A stretch of 56,948 nt of DNA from Streptomyces oryzae. Its GTDB lineage: Bacteria; Actinomycetota; Actinomycetes; Streptomycetales; Streptomycetaceae. The translations under genes were made by a program, and so were the position numbers. Numbering within the stretch: position 1 is the stretch's first letter; each line of letters starts with the position of its first letter. Under the pieces are notes generated by a model that saw only the letters and a program-made list of their open reading frames with translations, was not told the DNA's origin and did not search any database. Positions 26,012 to 33,152 of the stretch are shown piece after piece. Location of the stretch: assembly GCF_017676365.1 (NCBI RefSeq), contig NZ_JADKMA010000019.1, positions 1-56,948 of the forward strand. Reading direction: 5' to 3'.

Positions 26012-26806
26012 GTGCCGCCCACCCTTCCCGGAGCCGAGCCATTCCGCCGCGACGGATCAGCGACCGGAGTGCTGCTGTGTCACGGCTTCACCGGCTCCCC
26101 GCAGTCTCTGCGCCCCTGGGCCGAGGATCTGGCCGGGCACGGGCTGACCGTCTCGCTGCCGCTGCTGCCCGGACACGGCACCCGCTGGCAGGACCTGGCG
26201 CTGACCAGCTGGGAGGACTGGTACGCGACCGTTGACCGGGAGCTGCGGCTGCTGCGCGACCGCTGCGACCAGGTCTTCGTCTGCGGGCTCTCGATGGGCG
26301 CCACGCTGGCGCTGCGGCTGGCCGCGCTGCACGGGAACGGGGTGCGCGGGGTCGTCGTCGTCAACCCGGCGATGACCTTCCCCCGGGTGCAGGGGTACGC
26401 GCTGCCCGTCGGCCGCTTCCTGCTCCGGTCGGCGCCCGGCATCGTGAACGACATCGCCAAGGGCGGGCAGCACGAGCTGGGCTACGACCGGGTGCCCACC
26501 CGGGCCGCGTACGCGCTGCGCAACTTCTTCCGCGTCACCCGGCCCGAGCTGCCGAAGGTGACGCAGCCGCTGCTGCTCCTGCGCAGCCGTAACGACCACG
26601 TGGTGCCCGCCACGGACTCCGCGCTCGTGCTCAGCCGCGTCTCGTCCGTGGATGTGACCGAGACCGTGCTGGAGAACAGCTTCCACGTCGCCACCCTCGA
26701 CCACGACGCGGAGCGGATCTTCGCCGACGCCCGCGGCTTCATCGACCGGCTCGCCGCCGAGCGCGAGCCGGCTCCCACGGTTCGGAGCGCCCGTGACGGC
26801 GCGTGA
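26012..26806 (+). CDS. Alpha/beta hydrolase, carboxylesterase/monoacylglycerol-lipase type
   Basis: 264 residues from GTG at 26012, chosen for the GGAGG eight bases upstream. The oxyanion region 'GVLLCHGFTGSPQSLRPWAEDLAGHGLTVSLPLLPGHG', nucleophile elbow 'VCGLSMGATLAL', acid 'LLRSRNDHVVP' and His in 'NSFHVATLDHDAERI' complete the Ser-Asp-His triad. The pattern is that of thermostable carboxylesterase Est30 and bacterial monoglyceride lipases; soluble, no signal. It overlaps the following gene by 14 bases. Confidence 0.92.
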   Translation: MPPTLPGAEPFRRDGSATGVLLCHGFTGSPQSLRPWAEDLAGHGLTVSLPLLPGHGTRWQDLALTSWEDWYATVDRELRLLRDRCDQVFVCGLSMGATLALRLAALHGNGVRGVVVVNPAMTFPRVQGYALPVGRFLLRSAPGIVNDIAKGGQHELGYDRVPTRAAYALRNFFRVTRPELPKVTQPLLLLRSRNDHVVPATDSALVLSRVSSVDVTETVLENSFHVATLDHDAERIFADARGFIDRLAAEREPAPTVRSARDGA

Positions 26807-27362
26807 CCCGGACGAGGGCGAGCCCCGCGACTCCGGCGAGGGCAAGTCGTCACTGCCGCCCGAGGAGGAGGCCGCCTGGGCGGCGATCGTCGCCGCGTAC
26901 GGGGACGAGCCGGCGGCCCCGGACGGACTGTCCGAGGCCCGGAATCGGGACGCGGACGGTGACGGCGAGGGCGCCGGGGAGCCGGACGGCGACATGCTCA
27001 CCAAGCCGCGGCCCGCGCCCGACGCTGAGCCGCCGGTGCGCAGCTTCACCGTCTACGCCGCCGGGACCGGGCCCCGCGACTGGGAGCCGGCCGGGGACGA
27101 GGACGGCGAGGGCCATTTCGAGCCGCCCGAGCCGCCGCCGCTGCCGGAGACGGACACCACGACGAAGTTCGCCTGGCTGGCCGCGCTGGGCGGGCCGCTG
27201 CTGCTGCTCGGCACCGTGCTGCTGCAGGCGGACATGACGTGGTGGATCGTGACCCTGGGGGTCGGCGGCTTCCTCGGCGGCTTCGCCACGCTGCTGACCC
27301 GGCTGCGGGATGGGCGCGACGACGATGACTGGGACGATCCGGGGCGGGGTGCGGTCGTGTGA
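26793..27362 (+). CDS. Acidic small membrane protein of unknown function
   Basis: 189 residues from GTG at 26793, overlapping the esterase end. The first 120 residues are disordered and very rich in Glu, Asp, Pro and Gly ('PPEEEAAWAAIVAAYGDEP'). Two close C-terminal transmembrane helices follow ('FAWLAALGGPLLLLGTVLL', 'WWIVTLGVGGFLGGFATLL') and then a poly-acidic tail (DGRDDDDWDDPG). I recognise no domain. Translational coupling suggests it works with, or is simply cotranscribed with, the hydrolase. Confidence 0.78.
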   Translation: MTARDPDEGEPRDSGEGKSSLPPEEEAAWAAIVAAYGDEPAAPDGLSEARNRDADGDGEGAGEPDGDMLTKPRPAPDAEPPVRSFTVYAAGTGPRDWEPAGDEDGEGHFEPPEPPPLPETDTTTKFAWLAALGGPLLLLGTVLLQADMTWWIVTLGVGGFLGGFATLLTRLRDGRDDDDWDDPGRGAVV

Positions 27363-27555
27363 GGGGGTGCCCCTATCTGTCCGCTGCGGGCTGCGGGTTC
27401 GTTGTGGCTGGTCGCGCCCACGCAGCGGAGCCGCACATGAACACAGCCCCGCGCCCCTGACGGGGCACGTCCCTCCCGCTGCGCTGTGCTGTGCCTGGGA
27501 GGTCTGCGCCTGGGGGTACCCCCTGCTCGAAGAGCTTGGGGGAGCAGGGCTGGCA
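27363..27555 (+). repeat. Dispersed modular repeat, copy B
   Basis: It starts directly at the upstream stop codon: GGGGGTGCCCCT, a CTGCGGGCTGCGGG module, GTGGCTGGTCGCGCCCACGC, AGCGGAGCCGCAC, CCCCGCGCCCCTGACGGGGC, then GGGGGTACCCCCTGCTCG and AAGAGCTTGGGGGAG. Here the CTCGAAGAGCTTGGGG module follows the CCCCGCGCCCC module, the reverse of copy A. Confidence 0.85.
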
Positions 27556-27600
27556 AGCGCAGCCCCCCATGCGGGGTACGCATGACCCGTCGGGTGAGCC

Positions 27601-28395
27601 CTACGCGCCCGGAATCCGCAACGCGGCCAGCACCGGGAGGTGGTCGGTGGCGGACTTCAGGTCAGCCTCGGTCACACCAGACAGCCCGCGGGGCACGCCT
27701 GCGCCCAGTACCTCGACGCCCTCCCCAGCGAAGACCGCGTCGATGCGCTGCACCGGTTCGGCGGGCGTCGAGGTGTACTCGGCGCCCCACGGCTTGAGCC
27801 CCCATGCGTCCCGCAGCCCCTCGCCGAGCAGCGCGAACGCCGGACCGTCCGGCCGTTCGTTGACGTCGCCGGCCGCCACCACCGGCGCGCTGCCGAACGC
27901 GGCGGCCCGCTCCAGCAGCGCCCTGGCCTGCTGCCGCCGCTCCCGGGCCTGGAGGCTGAGGTGGAAGCTGACGACGCCCAGCCGCGCAGCCGGCCCGAAC
28001 CGCAGCTCGGCCGTGGCGAACCCGCGCTGATGCAGCCCGGGGGTGCGCGGCAGCAGCACGTCCTCCGTGCGTTCCACATGGGCCCGCAGCGAGGCGAGGA
28101 TCAGCGGTCCGGCCGCCGTCGCACCACCCGTCACATACGTGAGGCCGGTGCGCCGCGCCAGCCAGGCGGCCCGCTTGCGCCAGCGGAAGAACCGCGGCGC
28201 CTCCTGTACGCAGACGATGTCGGGGGCGCACGCCCGGATGACCCGGACGAGCGCCTCCCGGTCGTCCCGCAGGGAGCGGATGTTGTAGCTGAGCAGCCGG
28301 ACGACGGCGGAGCCGTCGGACTCCGTACGGGAGGGCGGCAGGTCCGTGACCTGCGCGGCCCCCCGCGGAGTCCTTCCGCTCGGCTCCCCCCTCAT
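27601..28395 (-). CDS. Endonuclease/exonuclease/phosphatase (EEP) family hydrolase
   Basis: 264 residues with the ordered active-site motifs of the Mg-dependent EEP fold: 'LLSYNIRSLRDD' (Asn), 'DIVCVQEAPRFF' (Glu), 'VVSFHLSL' (His), 'VVAAGDVNERPDG' (Asp, Asn) and 'SATDHLPVLAAL' (Asp, His). Substrates in this family range from AP-site DNA to phosphoinositides and sphingomyelin, so the activity is unassigned. No signal peptide is seen. It follows glk on the same strand with 19 bases between, probably one transcript. Confidence 0.9.
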   Translation of the reverse strand: MRGEPSGRTPRGAAQVTDLPPSRTESDGSAVVRLLSYNIRSLRDDREALVRVIRACAPDIVCVQEAPRFFRWRKRAAWLARRTGLTYVTGGATAAGPLILASLRAHVERTEDVLLPRTPGLHQRGFATAELRFGPAARLGVVSFHLSLQARERRQQARALLERAAAFGSAPVVAAGDVNERPDGPAFALLGEGLRDAWGLKPWGAEYTSTPAEPVQRIDAVFAGEGVEVLGAGVPRGLSGVTEADLKSATDHLPVLAALRIPGA

Positions 28396-28414
28396 CGCGG
28401 CTGCCCCCGTCCGG

Positions 28415-29356
28415 TCAGCCCTGGCGGGCCAGGTCCGCGACGCCGACCATGCCCGCCTTGTTGCCCAGTTGGGCGGCGAGGACCTCGGCGTGCGGGCGCC
28501 AGCGGCTGCCGACCAGCCAGCGGCGGTAGGACTTGCGGATCGGGTCCAGCACCAGCTCGCCCTCGTCGGAGACGCCGCCGCCGACGATGAAGGCGCCCGG
28601 GTCGAAGAGGGAGGCCAGATCGGCGAGGCCCGCGCCCGCCCAGCGGGCGAGCTCGCGGAAGGAGTCGATGGCCACCGGGTCGCCCTGCCGGGCCGCCTCG
28701 CTCACGTGCTTGCCCCGGATGCCCTCGGCGGTGCCGTCGCCCAGACCCAGCAGGATCGTGGCGTTGTCCGGGGTGGCGGTGGCGCGCTGCTGGGCGTAAC
28801 GCAGCAGCGCACGCCCCGAGGCGTACTGCTCCCAGCAGCCCTGGTTGCCGCAGCCGCACAGCAGGCCGTCGGGCACCATCCGGATGTGGCCGAACTCGGC
28901 GGCCACGCCGTACCGTCCGCGGTGCAGCTTGCCGCCGATGATGGTGCCGCCGCCCAGGCCCGTGCCGATGGTGATGCAGACGACGTCCTCGTGGCCGGTG
29001 CCGACGCCGAACTTGTACTCGCCCCAGGCGGCGGCGTTCGCGTCGTTCTCGATCACCACGGGCAGGTCGATGCGCTGCTCCACCTTGTCCTTGAGCGGCT
29101 CGTGCCGCCAGCTGAGGTTGGGGGTGAACAGCACGGTGGCGCGCTTGTCGTCGACGTACCCGGGAGCGCCGATTCCGACGGCCTCCACCTGGTGCTCGGC
29201 GCTGGCCTGGCGTACCGCGTCCGCGATGGCGTCGATCACGGCATCAGGGGTGTCGGGTGTGGGCACCGTGCTGGTTTCGAGAATGGTGCCTTTCTCGTCC
29301 ACAACGCCAGCTGCGATCTTGGTGCCGCCGATGTCGACCCCGATTGTGAGTCCCAT
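28415..29356 (-). CDS. glkA: Glucokinase (ROK family)
   Basis: ATP-dependent glucose kinase, which in Streptomyces also mediates carbon catabolite repression. The 313 residues from ATG at 29356 begin MGLTIGVDIGGTKIAAGVVD (phosphate-1 motif). 'VVIENDANAAAWGEYKFG' holds the catalytic Asp. 'CITIGTGLGGGTIIGGKLHRGRYGVAAEFGH' is the ROK glucose-binding segment, and 'CGCGNQGCWEQYASG' is the ROK zinc site. It closely resembles S. coelicolor GlkA as I recall it. A frame extending to 29839 is an artefact of GC bias. Confidence 0.97.
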   Translation of the reverse strand: MGLTIGVDIGGTKIAAGVVDEKGTILETSTVPTPDTPDAVIDAIADAVRQASAEHQVEAVGIGAPGYVDDKRATVLFTPNLSWRHEPLKDKVEQRIDLPVVIENDANAAAWGEYKFGVGTGHEDVVCITIGTGLGGGTIIGGKLHRGRYGVAAEFGHIRMVPDGLLCGCGNQGCWEQYASGRALLRYAQQRATATPDNATILLGLGDGTAEGIRGKHVSEAARQGDPVAIDSFRELARWAGAGLADLASLFDPGAFIVGGGVSDEGELVLDPIRKSYRRWLVGSRWRPHAEVLAAQLGNKAGMVGVADLARQG

Positions 29357-29402
29357 GTGTCCCTCGGTCATCCGAATGTGATCCCCGCCGAGGCCAACGG
29401 TA

Positions 29403-29418
29403 CCGGAGCAGGCTCCGG
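29403..29418. terminator. Short hairpin between the DUF5304 gene and glkA
   Basis: CCGGAGC-AG-GCTCCGG forms a 7-bp stem with a minimal loop in the 110-base gap after the DUF5304 stop. The function as a terminator is tentative. Confidence 0.4.
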
Positions 29419-29466
29419 CACCGAGCACGGATCGGAGGGGCAGCAGCGGTGGGACAGGGGCAGCCC

Positions 29467-29895
29467 CTAGTCCTCGTCCCGCTCCACATCGATGTGCTCC
29501 GCGTCGGCGCCGGGCCTCTCGGTCCAGCGGCGTTCGGCTTCGTGGACCGCGGAGCGGTAGGCGGCAAGCAGTTCGCTGCCCGCTGCGGCGAGGTGGTCGA
29601 AGAACTGCGGGTTGCGCTCGACGACGGGCTCGATGGTCGCCCTGGCCTGCTGGAACAGCTGCTGCGCCATGCCCTGGGCCGCGGCGGACCCGGCGGCGCC
29701 CATCAGGGGCTTGCCGAACTCGGCGACCTTCTCGGTGACCGCGTCCGCCAGCCGGCGCAGCTCCTCGGCCGCGCTGGTGGGCGGCGGGCCGTACTGCGCG
29801 CGGCGGCGTGCCCGCTCGGCGGCCAGGTCCTCCTCGCACGCGGTGGCCCAGGCGTCGGGGTCCGGGGCGGCAGGGCGCTCGGCGGCATCGCTCAT
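29467..29895 (-). CDS. DUF5304-type conserved actinobacterial protein
   Basis: 142 residues from ATG at 29895. It is predominantly helical: an acidic N-terminus, 'TSAAEELRRLADAVTEKVAEFGKPLMG', 'AQGMAQQLFQQARATIEPVVERNPQFFDHLAAAGSELLAAYRSAV', and an acidic tail. The amphipathic helices suggest a four-helix or apolipoprotein-like structure. No catalytic residues are recognisable. It sits between the ArsA-like gene and glkA, an order recalled as conserved in streptomycetes; function unknown. Confidence 0.8.
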   Translation of the reverse strand: MSDAAERPAAPDPDAWATACEEDLAAERARRRAQYGPPPTSAAEELRRLADAVTEKVAEFGKPLMGAAGSAAAQGMAQQLFQQARATIEPVVERNPQFFDHLAAAGSELLAAYRSAVHEAERRWTERPGADAEHIDVERDED

Positions 29896-30002
29896 GGCGG
29901 GGCTCCTACGGGCGGCAAGTGGTGGCGTGGTGCGAACTGTGCACCTTCCGACGGTACCGGAACGGCGCACCGGGTCGAGGCCGAAGGCGGGCCTCCGCGC
30001 AG

Positions 30003-31313
30003 TCAGCCGCTCCGCGCGGGCCACAGGTCCGGGTCGGGCGTGAAACGCACGCCCAGCACCCCGCCCTTGAGCCCCGCGCCGGAGACCCGGCAGCGGCGCA
30101 GCGCGGAGGGGAGCGGGAGCACCCTGCGGTAGGGGCCGACGCCCACGGTCAACTCGTCGCCGCGGCGCACCAGTTCCAGCTCGTCCCGCTCGGCGCCCGG
30201 CAGCGGGAGGTGCCACACCAGTTTGCCGTCCCCGGCCAGCCGGTCCTCCAGCCAGCCGTAGGCGATGTCGGTGCCGGGCCCGCCCTCGGCCCCGTCCGGC
30301 GGGCGCAGGCCCACTGCCGCTGTTCCGTCGGCGGCAACGGCGGTACGCGCCGCGCCGGCCAGCGTCGTCAGGTCCTCGGGGCCGAGCGGGTCGCGGCCCA
30401 GGTGCGGCAGCTCGCACAGCGGCACCGACTCGGCCTCGCACTTCTCGCGCAGCGCTGCCAGCGCGGTCTGCTGCCGGCCGGCCAGCCCGGTCAGCCAGGG
30501 GTCGCAGGAGCCGGTCGGCAGCAGCCGGTTGGCGACGACGGACTCCAGCTCGAGCCCGTGCAGCCGTACTCCGGCCCCTGCGGTGCGCAGCGTCTCGACG
30601 GCGAGCGGTCCCGGCTCGGTGACCAGCCGGACGACCGTCGCCGGAGACTCCACGACCCGCTGCACGGAAGCCAGTTCGTCCGACCAGCGCGTAGCCGCGT
30701 CGTAGAGCCACTGCGCGGGCATGGGGGCACCGGCGAGCTGGGCCAGCACCGGGCGCAGGGCCCGGGCCGCCTGGCGCTCGGCGGGTATGAGGCGGCGCAG
30801 ATAGCGGCGCAGCTGTTCGGGGAGCGCCAGCAGGTTGAGACCCTCGGGGGCGGCCGGCATGTCGACGACGACGATGTCCCAGCCGCCCGCGCCGTCCCGG
30901 CCGTCCTCCGTGCCGCCCGTGTGCGCGGTGTGCAGGGCGCGCAGCAGCGCGAAGGTCCCGGCGCCGGGGAGTTCGGTCAGCTCGTCCTCGTCCAGCGGTA
31001 CCGCGCCCAGCAGGTCGAGCACGGTCTTGCCGCGCGTCTGGAGCGCGACGGCCTGACTGCGGAACTCCGCACCGGAGTCGATACGCAGCAGCCACAGGTC
31101 CGCCACCCCGGCGACGGCCTCGGGCCTGCCCTGGCCCAGGACCGGGGCCTGGTCATCGGCCTGCTCCCGGGCGTCCGTGCCCAGCAGCGCGGCGAGCCGG
31201 CGAGCGGGCTCCGCGCTCAGCAGCAGGGTCCGGTGCCCCTGGGCAGCGGCGGCGCACGCGGTGGCGGCCGCCACGGTCGTACGACCCGCACCACCCGCAC
31301 CGCTGACCAGCAC
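30003..31313 (-). CDS. ArsA/anion-transporting-ATPase-like protein with degenerate P-loop
   Basis: About 436 residues. The N-terminal SIMIBI fold matches ArsA/GET3: 'LLLSAEPARRLAALLG' (switch I-like), 'WDIVVVDMPAAPEGLNLLALPEQLRRYLRRLIP' (DxP switch II), and a C-terminal beta-rich domain ('DGKLVWHLPLPGAERDELELVRRGDELTVGVGPYRRVLPLP') seen in actinobacterial homologues. The Walker A reads SGAGGAGRTT: both the signature lysine and the P-loop lysine of GKGGVGKT are gone. The GTG at 31313 starts only four residues before it; the frame stays open upstream, where no ATG or GTG is seen, so the start is uncertain. It lies downstream of the SRPBCC gene. Confidence 0.8.
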   Translation of the reverse strand: MLVSGAGGAGRTTVAAATACAAAAQGHRTLLLSAEPARRLAALLGTDAREQADDQAPVLGQGRPEAVAGVADLWLLRIDSGAEFRSQAVALQTRGKTVLDLLGAVPLDEDELTELPGAGTFALLRALHTAHTGGTEDGRDGAGGWDIVVVDMPAAPEGLNLLALPEQLRRYLRRLIPAERQAARALRPVLAQLAGAPMPAQWLYDAATRWSDELASVQRVVESPATVVRLVTEPGPLAVETLRTAGAGVRLHGLELESVVANRLLPTGSCDPWLTGLAGRQQTALAALREKCEAESVPLCELPHLGRDPLGPEDLTTLAGAARTAVAADGTAAVGLRPPDGAEGGPGTDIAYGWLEDRLAGDGKLVWHLPLPGAERDELELVRRGDELTVGVGPYRRVLPLPSALRRCRVSGAGLKGGVLGVRFTPDPDLWPARSG

Positions 31314-31417
31314 CGTCTGCGGCCCGGAGGGCCGGGAGCCGGACGAGTGGGAATCGGACGACTGGGAGCCGGACGGCCGGGCGTCGGGCCCCCAGGGTCC
31401 GGCGCCCGTTGCGCCGG

Positions 31418-31900
31418 TCAGCTGCCGGCTCCGGATGCCTCGGCGCCGCCCGCCTCGACGCGCTTCTTCAGCCCGTCGAGCGCCCGGTCGATGATGACCT
31501 TCTCGGCCTTGCGCTTGATCATCCCGAGCATGGGGATCTTCACATCGACGGTGAGCTGGTACATCACCTCGGTGCGCTCACCGCCGTCGAGCGGGGTGAG
31601 GCGGTAGACGCCGTCCAGGGAGCGCAGCATCTGGGACTTGACCAGCGACCAGCGCACCTCCCGGATCCCGGGCTCGCCGATCCACTCGTAGGCGAGGGTG
31701 TGCTCGTCCTTGATGGCTCCGGCGTCCAGCAGCAGGCGCACCTGCTCGGCGTGGCCCTGCTCGTCCCGGCCGAGGACCTCGGCCTCCTTCACCTCGCCTG
31801 CCCACTCCGGGTAGCGGGGGAAGTCGGAGATCACGTTCAGCACGGCCTCGGGTGCCGCGTCAACCGTGATGCTCGAGCTGGTGTGTTCCGCCATCGCCAT
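31418..31900 (-). CDS. SRPBCC-superfamily (polyketide cyclase/START-like) protein
   Basis: 160 residues with a helix-grip hydrophobic-pocket fold: 'SSSITVDAAPEAVLNVISDFPRYPEWAGEVKEAEVL' (first strand and helix), a central beta sheet ('YEWIGEPGIREVRWSLV', 'LDGVYRLTPLDGGERTEVMYQLTVDVKIPMLG'), and the long C-terminal helix ('KAEKVIIDRALDGLKKRVEAG'). It probably binds a lipid or other hydrophobic ligand. The start is ATG 31900 or 31894. It precedes the ArsA-like gene with 104 bases or less between them and may be cotranscribed. Confidence 0.88.
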   Translation of the reverse strand: MAMAEHTSSSITVDAAPEAVLNVISDFPRYPEWAGEVKEAEVLGRDEQGHAEQVRLLLDAGAIKDEHTLAYEWIGEPGIREVRWSLVKSQMLRSLDGVYRLTPLDGGERTEVMYQLTVDVKIPMLGMIKRKAEKVIIDRALDGLKKRVEAGGAEASGAGS

Positions 31901-32077
31901 GGCCCTCCGATATACCCGTGTCCGAAATGCCCGCCATCAAGGCCCGCCGTACGTGGAACGACCGCGCGGGATACCCGCCGTGGCGCGGGGAAGCGTCTGC
32001 GGTGGAAGGCTACCGCGCGGTTGCCGGGACCCGCGCCGCGCGGGTCACCACTTCGGCCACACAGGCCGCCGGCCTCC

Positions 32078-32839
32078 TCACCACTCCAGCACCCAGGGCG
32101 TGCCCGTCGCGTTGAAGTGGCCGACATTGACGCACTCGGTGGCGCCGATCCGCATGCGCTGGGCCAGCGGCTGGTGTACGTGGCCGAACAGGTGGTAGCG
32201 CGGACGCAGCGTGTGCAGGGCCTCCAGCAGCTGCGGGCTGCCCCGCTCGAAGCGGCGCGCGACGGTGTCGTAGCACAACTCGGGCACTTCGGGCGGGATA
32301 TGGGTGCACAGCACGTCGATCTCGCCCAGCGCGGCGACCTTCGCCGCGTACGTCTCGTCGTCGATCTCGTACGGGGTGCGCATCGGCGTGCGCAGCCCGC
32401 CGCCGACGAAGCCGAAGCGCCATCCGCCGATCACCACCGTCTCGCCGTCCAGGACGTTGACGCCCGGGCGCGCGTACTCGGGCCACAGGGGCGGCATGTC
32501 GACGTTGCCGTACGTGGCGTATGTGGGGGTGGGGAAGGCCGCGAACAGTTCGGCGTACTGCTTGCGCACCGCTGTCTCCATCGCGGAGTCGCGGTCGATC
32601 CCGGCCCACAGTTCCCGCGAGAAGGTGCGGGCCTCGGCGAAGCGCTTCGCTGTACGCAGGGCGACGATACGGTCCGCGTTCTCGACGCCGAACAGATCGG
32701 GGAAGATACCGCGCGAGTGATCCGCGTAGTCGAGGAAGAGGATCAGGTCTCCGAGACAGACCAGCGCGTCAGCCCCCTCGCCCGCTTTCGCGAGGTCCGC
32801 ACTGTTGCCGTGTACGTCGCTGACTACGTGGACTCGCAT
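32078..32839 (-). CDS. Metallophosphoesterase (calcineurin-like)
   Basis: 253 residues carrying the five phosphoesterase blocks for a di-metal centre: 'VHVVSDVHGN' (D, H), 'LVCLGDLILF' (D), 'YATYGNVDMP' (N, family GNHD), 'VLCTHIPPEV' (H) and 'YHLFGHVHQPLAQ' (H, H). It lacks a signal peptide. The substrate could be a nucleotide or phosphoprotein; nothing in the context decides. ATG at 32839. Confidence 0.9.
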   Translation of the reverse strand: MRVHVVSDVHGNSADLAKAGEGADALVCLGDLILFLDYADHSRGIFPDLFGVENADRIVALRTAKRFAEARTFSRELWAGIDRDSAMETAVRKQYAELFAAFPTPTYATYGNVDMPPLWPEYARPGVNVLDGETVVIGGWRFGFVGGGLRTPMRTPYEIDDETYAAKVAALGEIDVLCTHIPPEVPELCYDTVARRFERGSPQLLEALHTLRPRYHLFGHVHQPLAQRMRIGATECVNVGHFNATGTPWVLEW

Positions 32840-33152
32840 GCGCCCACCCTAGATCGCCCCGCAGGTCACGGGGAGACGGAACGGTCTTCGGCCGAAAAGC
32901 GCCGTACGTCCGGTCTTTCCGCCCTCTCCCCCTCGCGGGTTCCGTGTCCGCGAACGCCTCGACTAGGCTGCTATCTGCCATCTACACCTGTGACGCACAA
33001 GACATCTCCGCGTCACCCTCTACCCCATCCCCCATACCGATGGGTAACGTCCGGGCCGTCATTCTTCCGGGGTCGCACGCCCACCCTGGACCGAGCCAAT
33101 GGAGGCCGACCCCCCGCGGCCCCCTTCGGCGCGCCGACGAGGAGTAGCAGTC
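32840..33152 (+). other. Divergent promoter region between the phosphoesterase and fadD
   Basis: No gene. TAGGCT (32964-32969) with TTCCGT 18 bp upstream could be the fadD promoter, leaving a leader of about 180 bases. CCCAT-ACCG-ATGGG at 33031-33044 is a perfect 5-4-5 inverted repeat overlapping TACC-GATG-GGTA, a possible operator in that leader. Confidence 0.45.

Noticed and set aside
28415..29839. Extension of glkA to 474 codons
   Set aside because: The family N-terminus MGLTIGVDIGGTK starts at 29356; the extension is antisense-like Arg/Gly sequence overlapping the DUF5304 gene.
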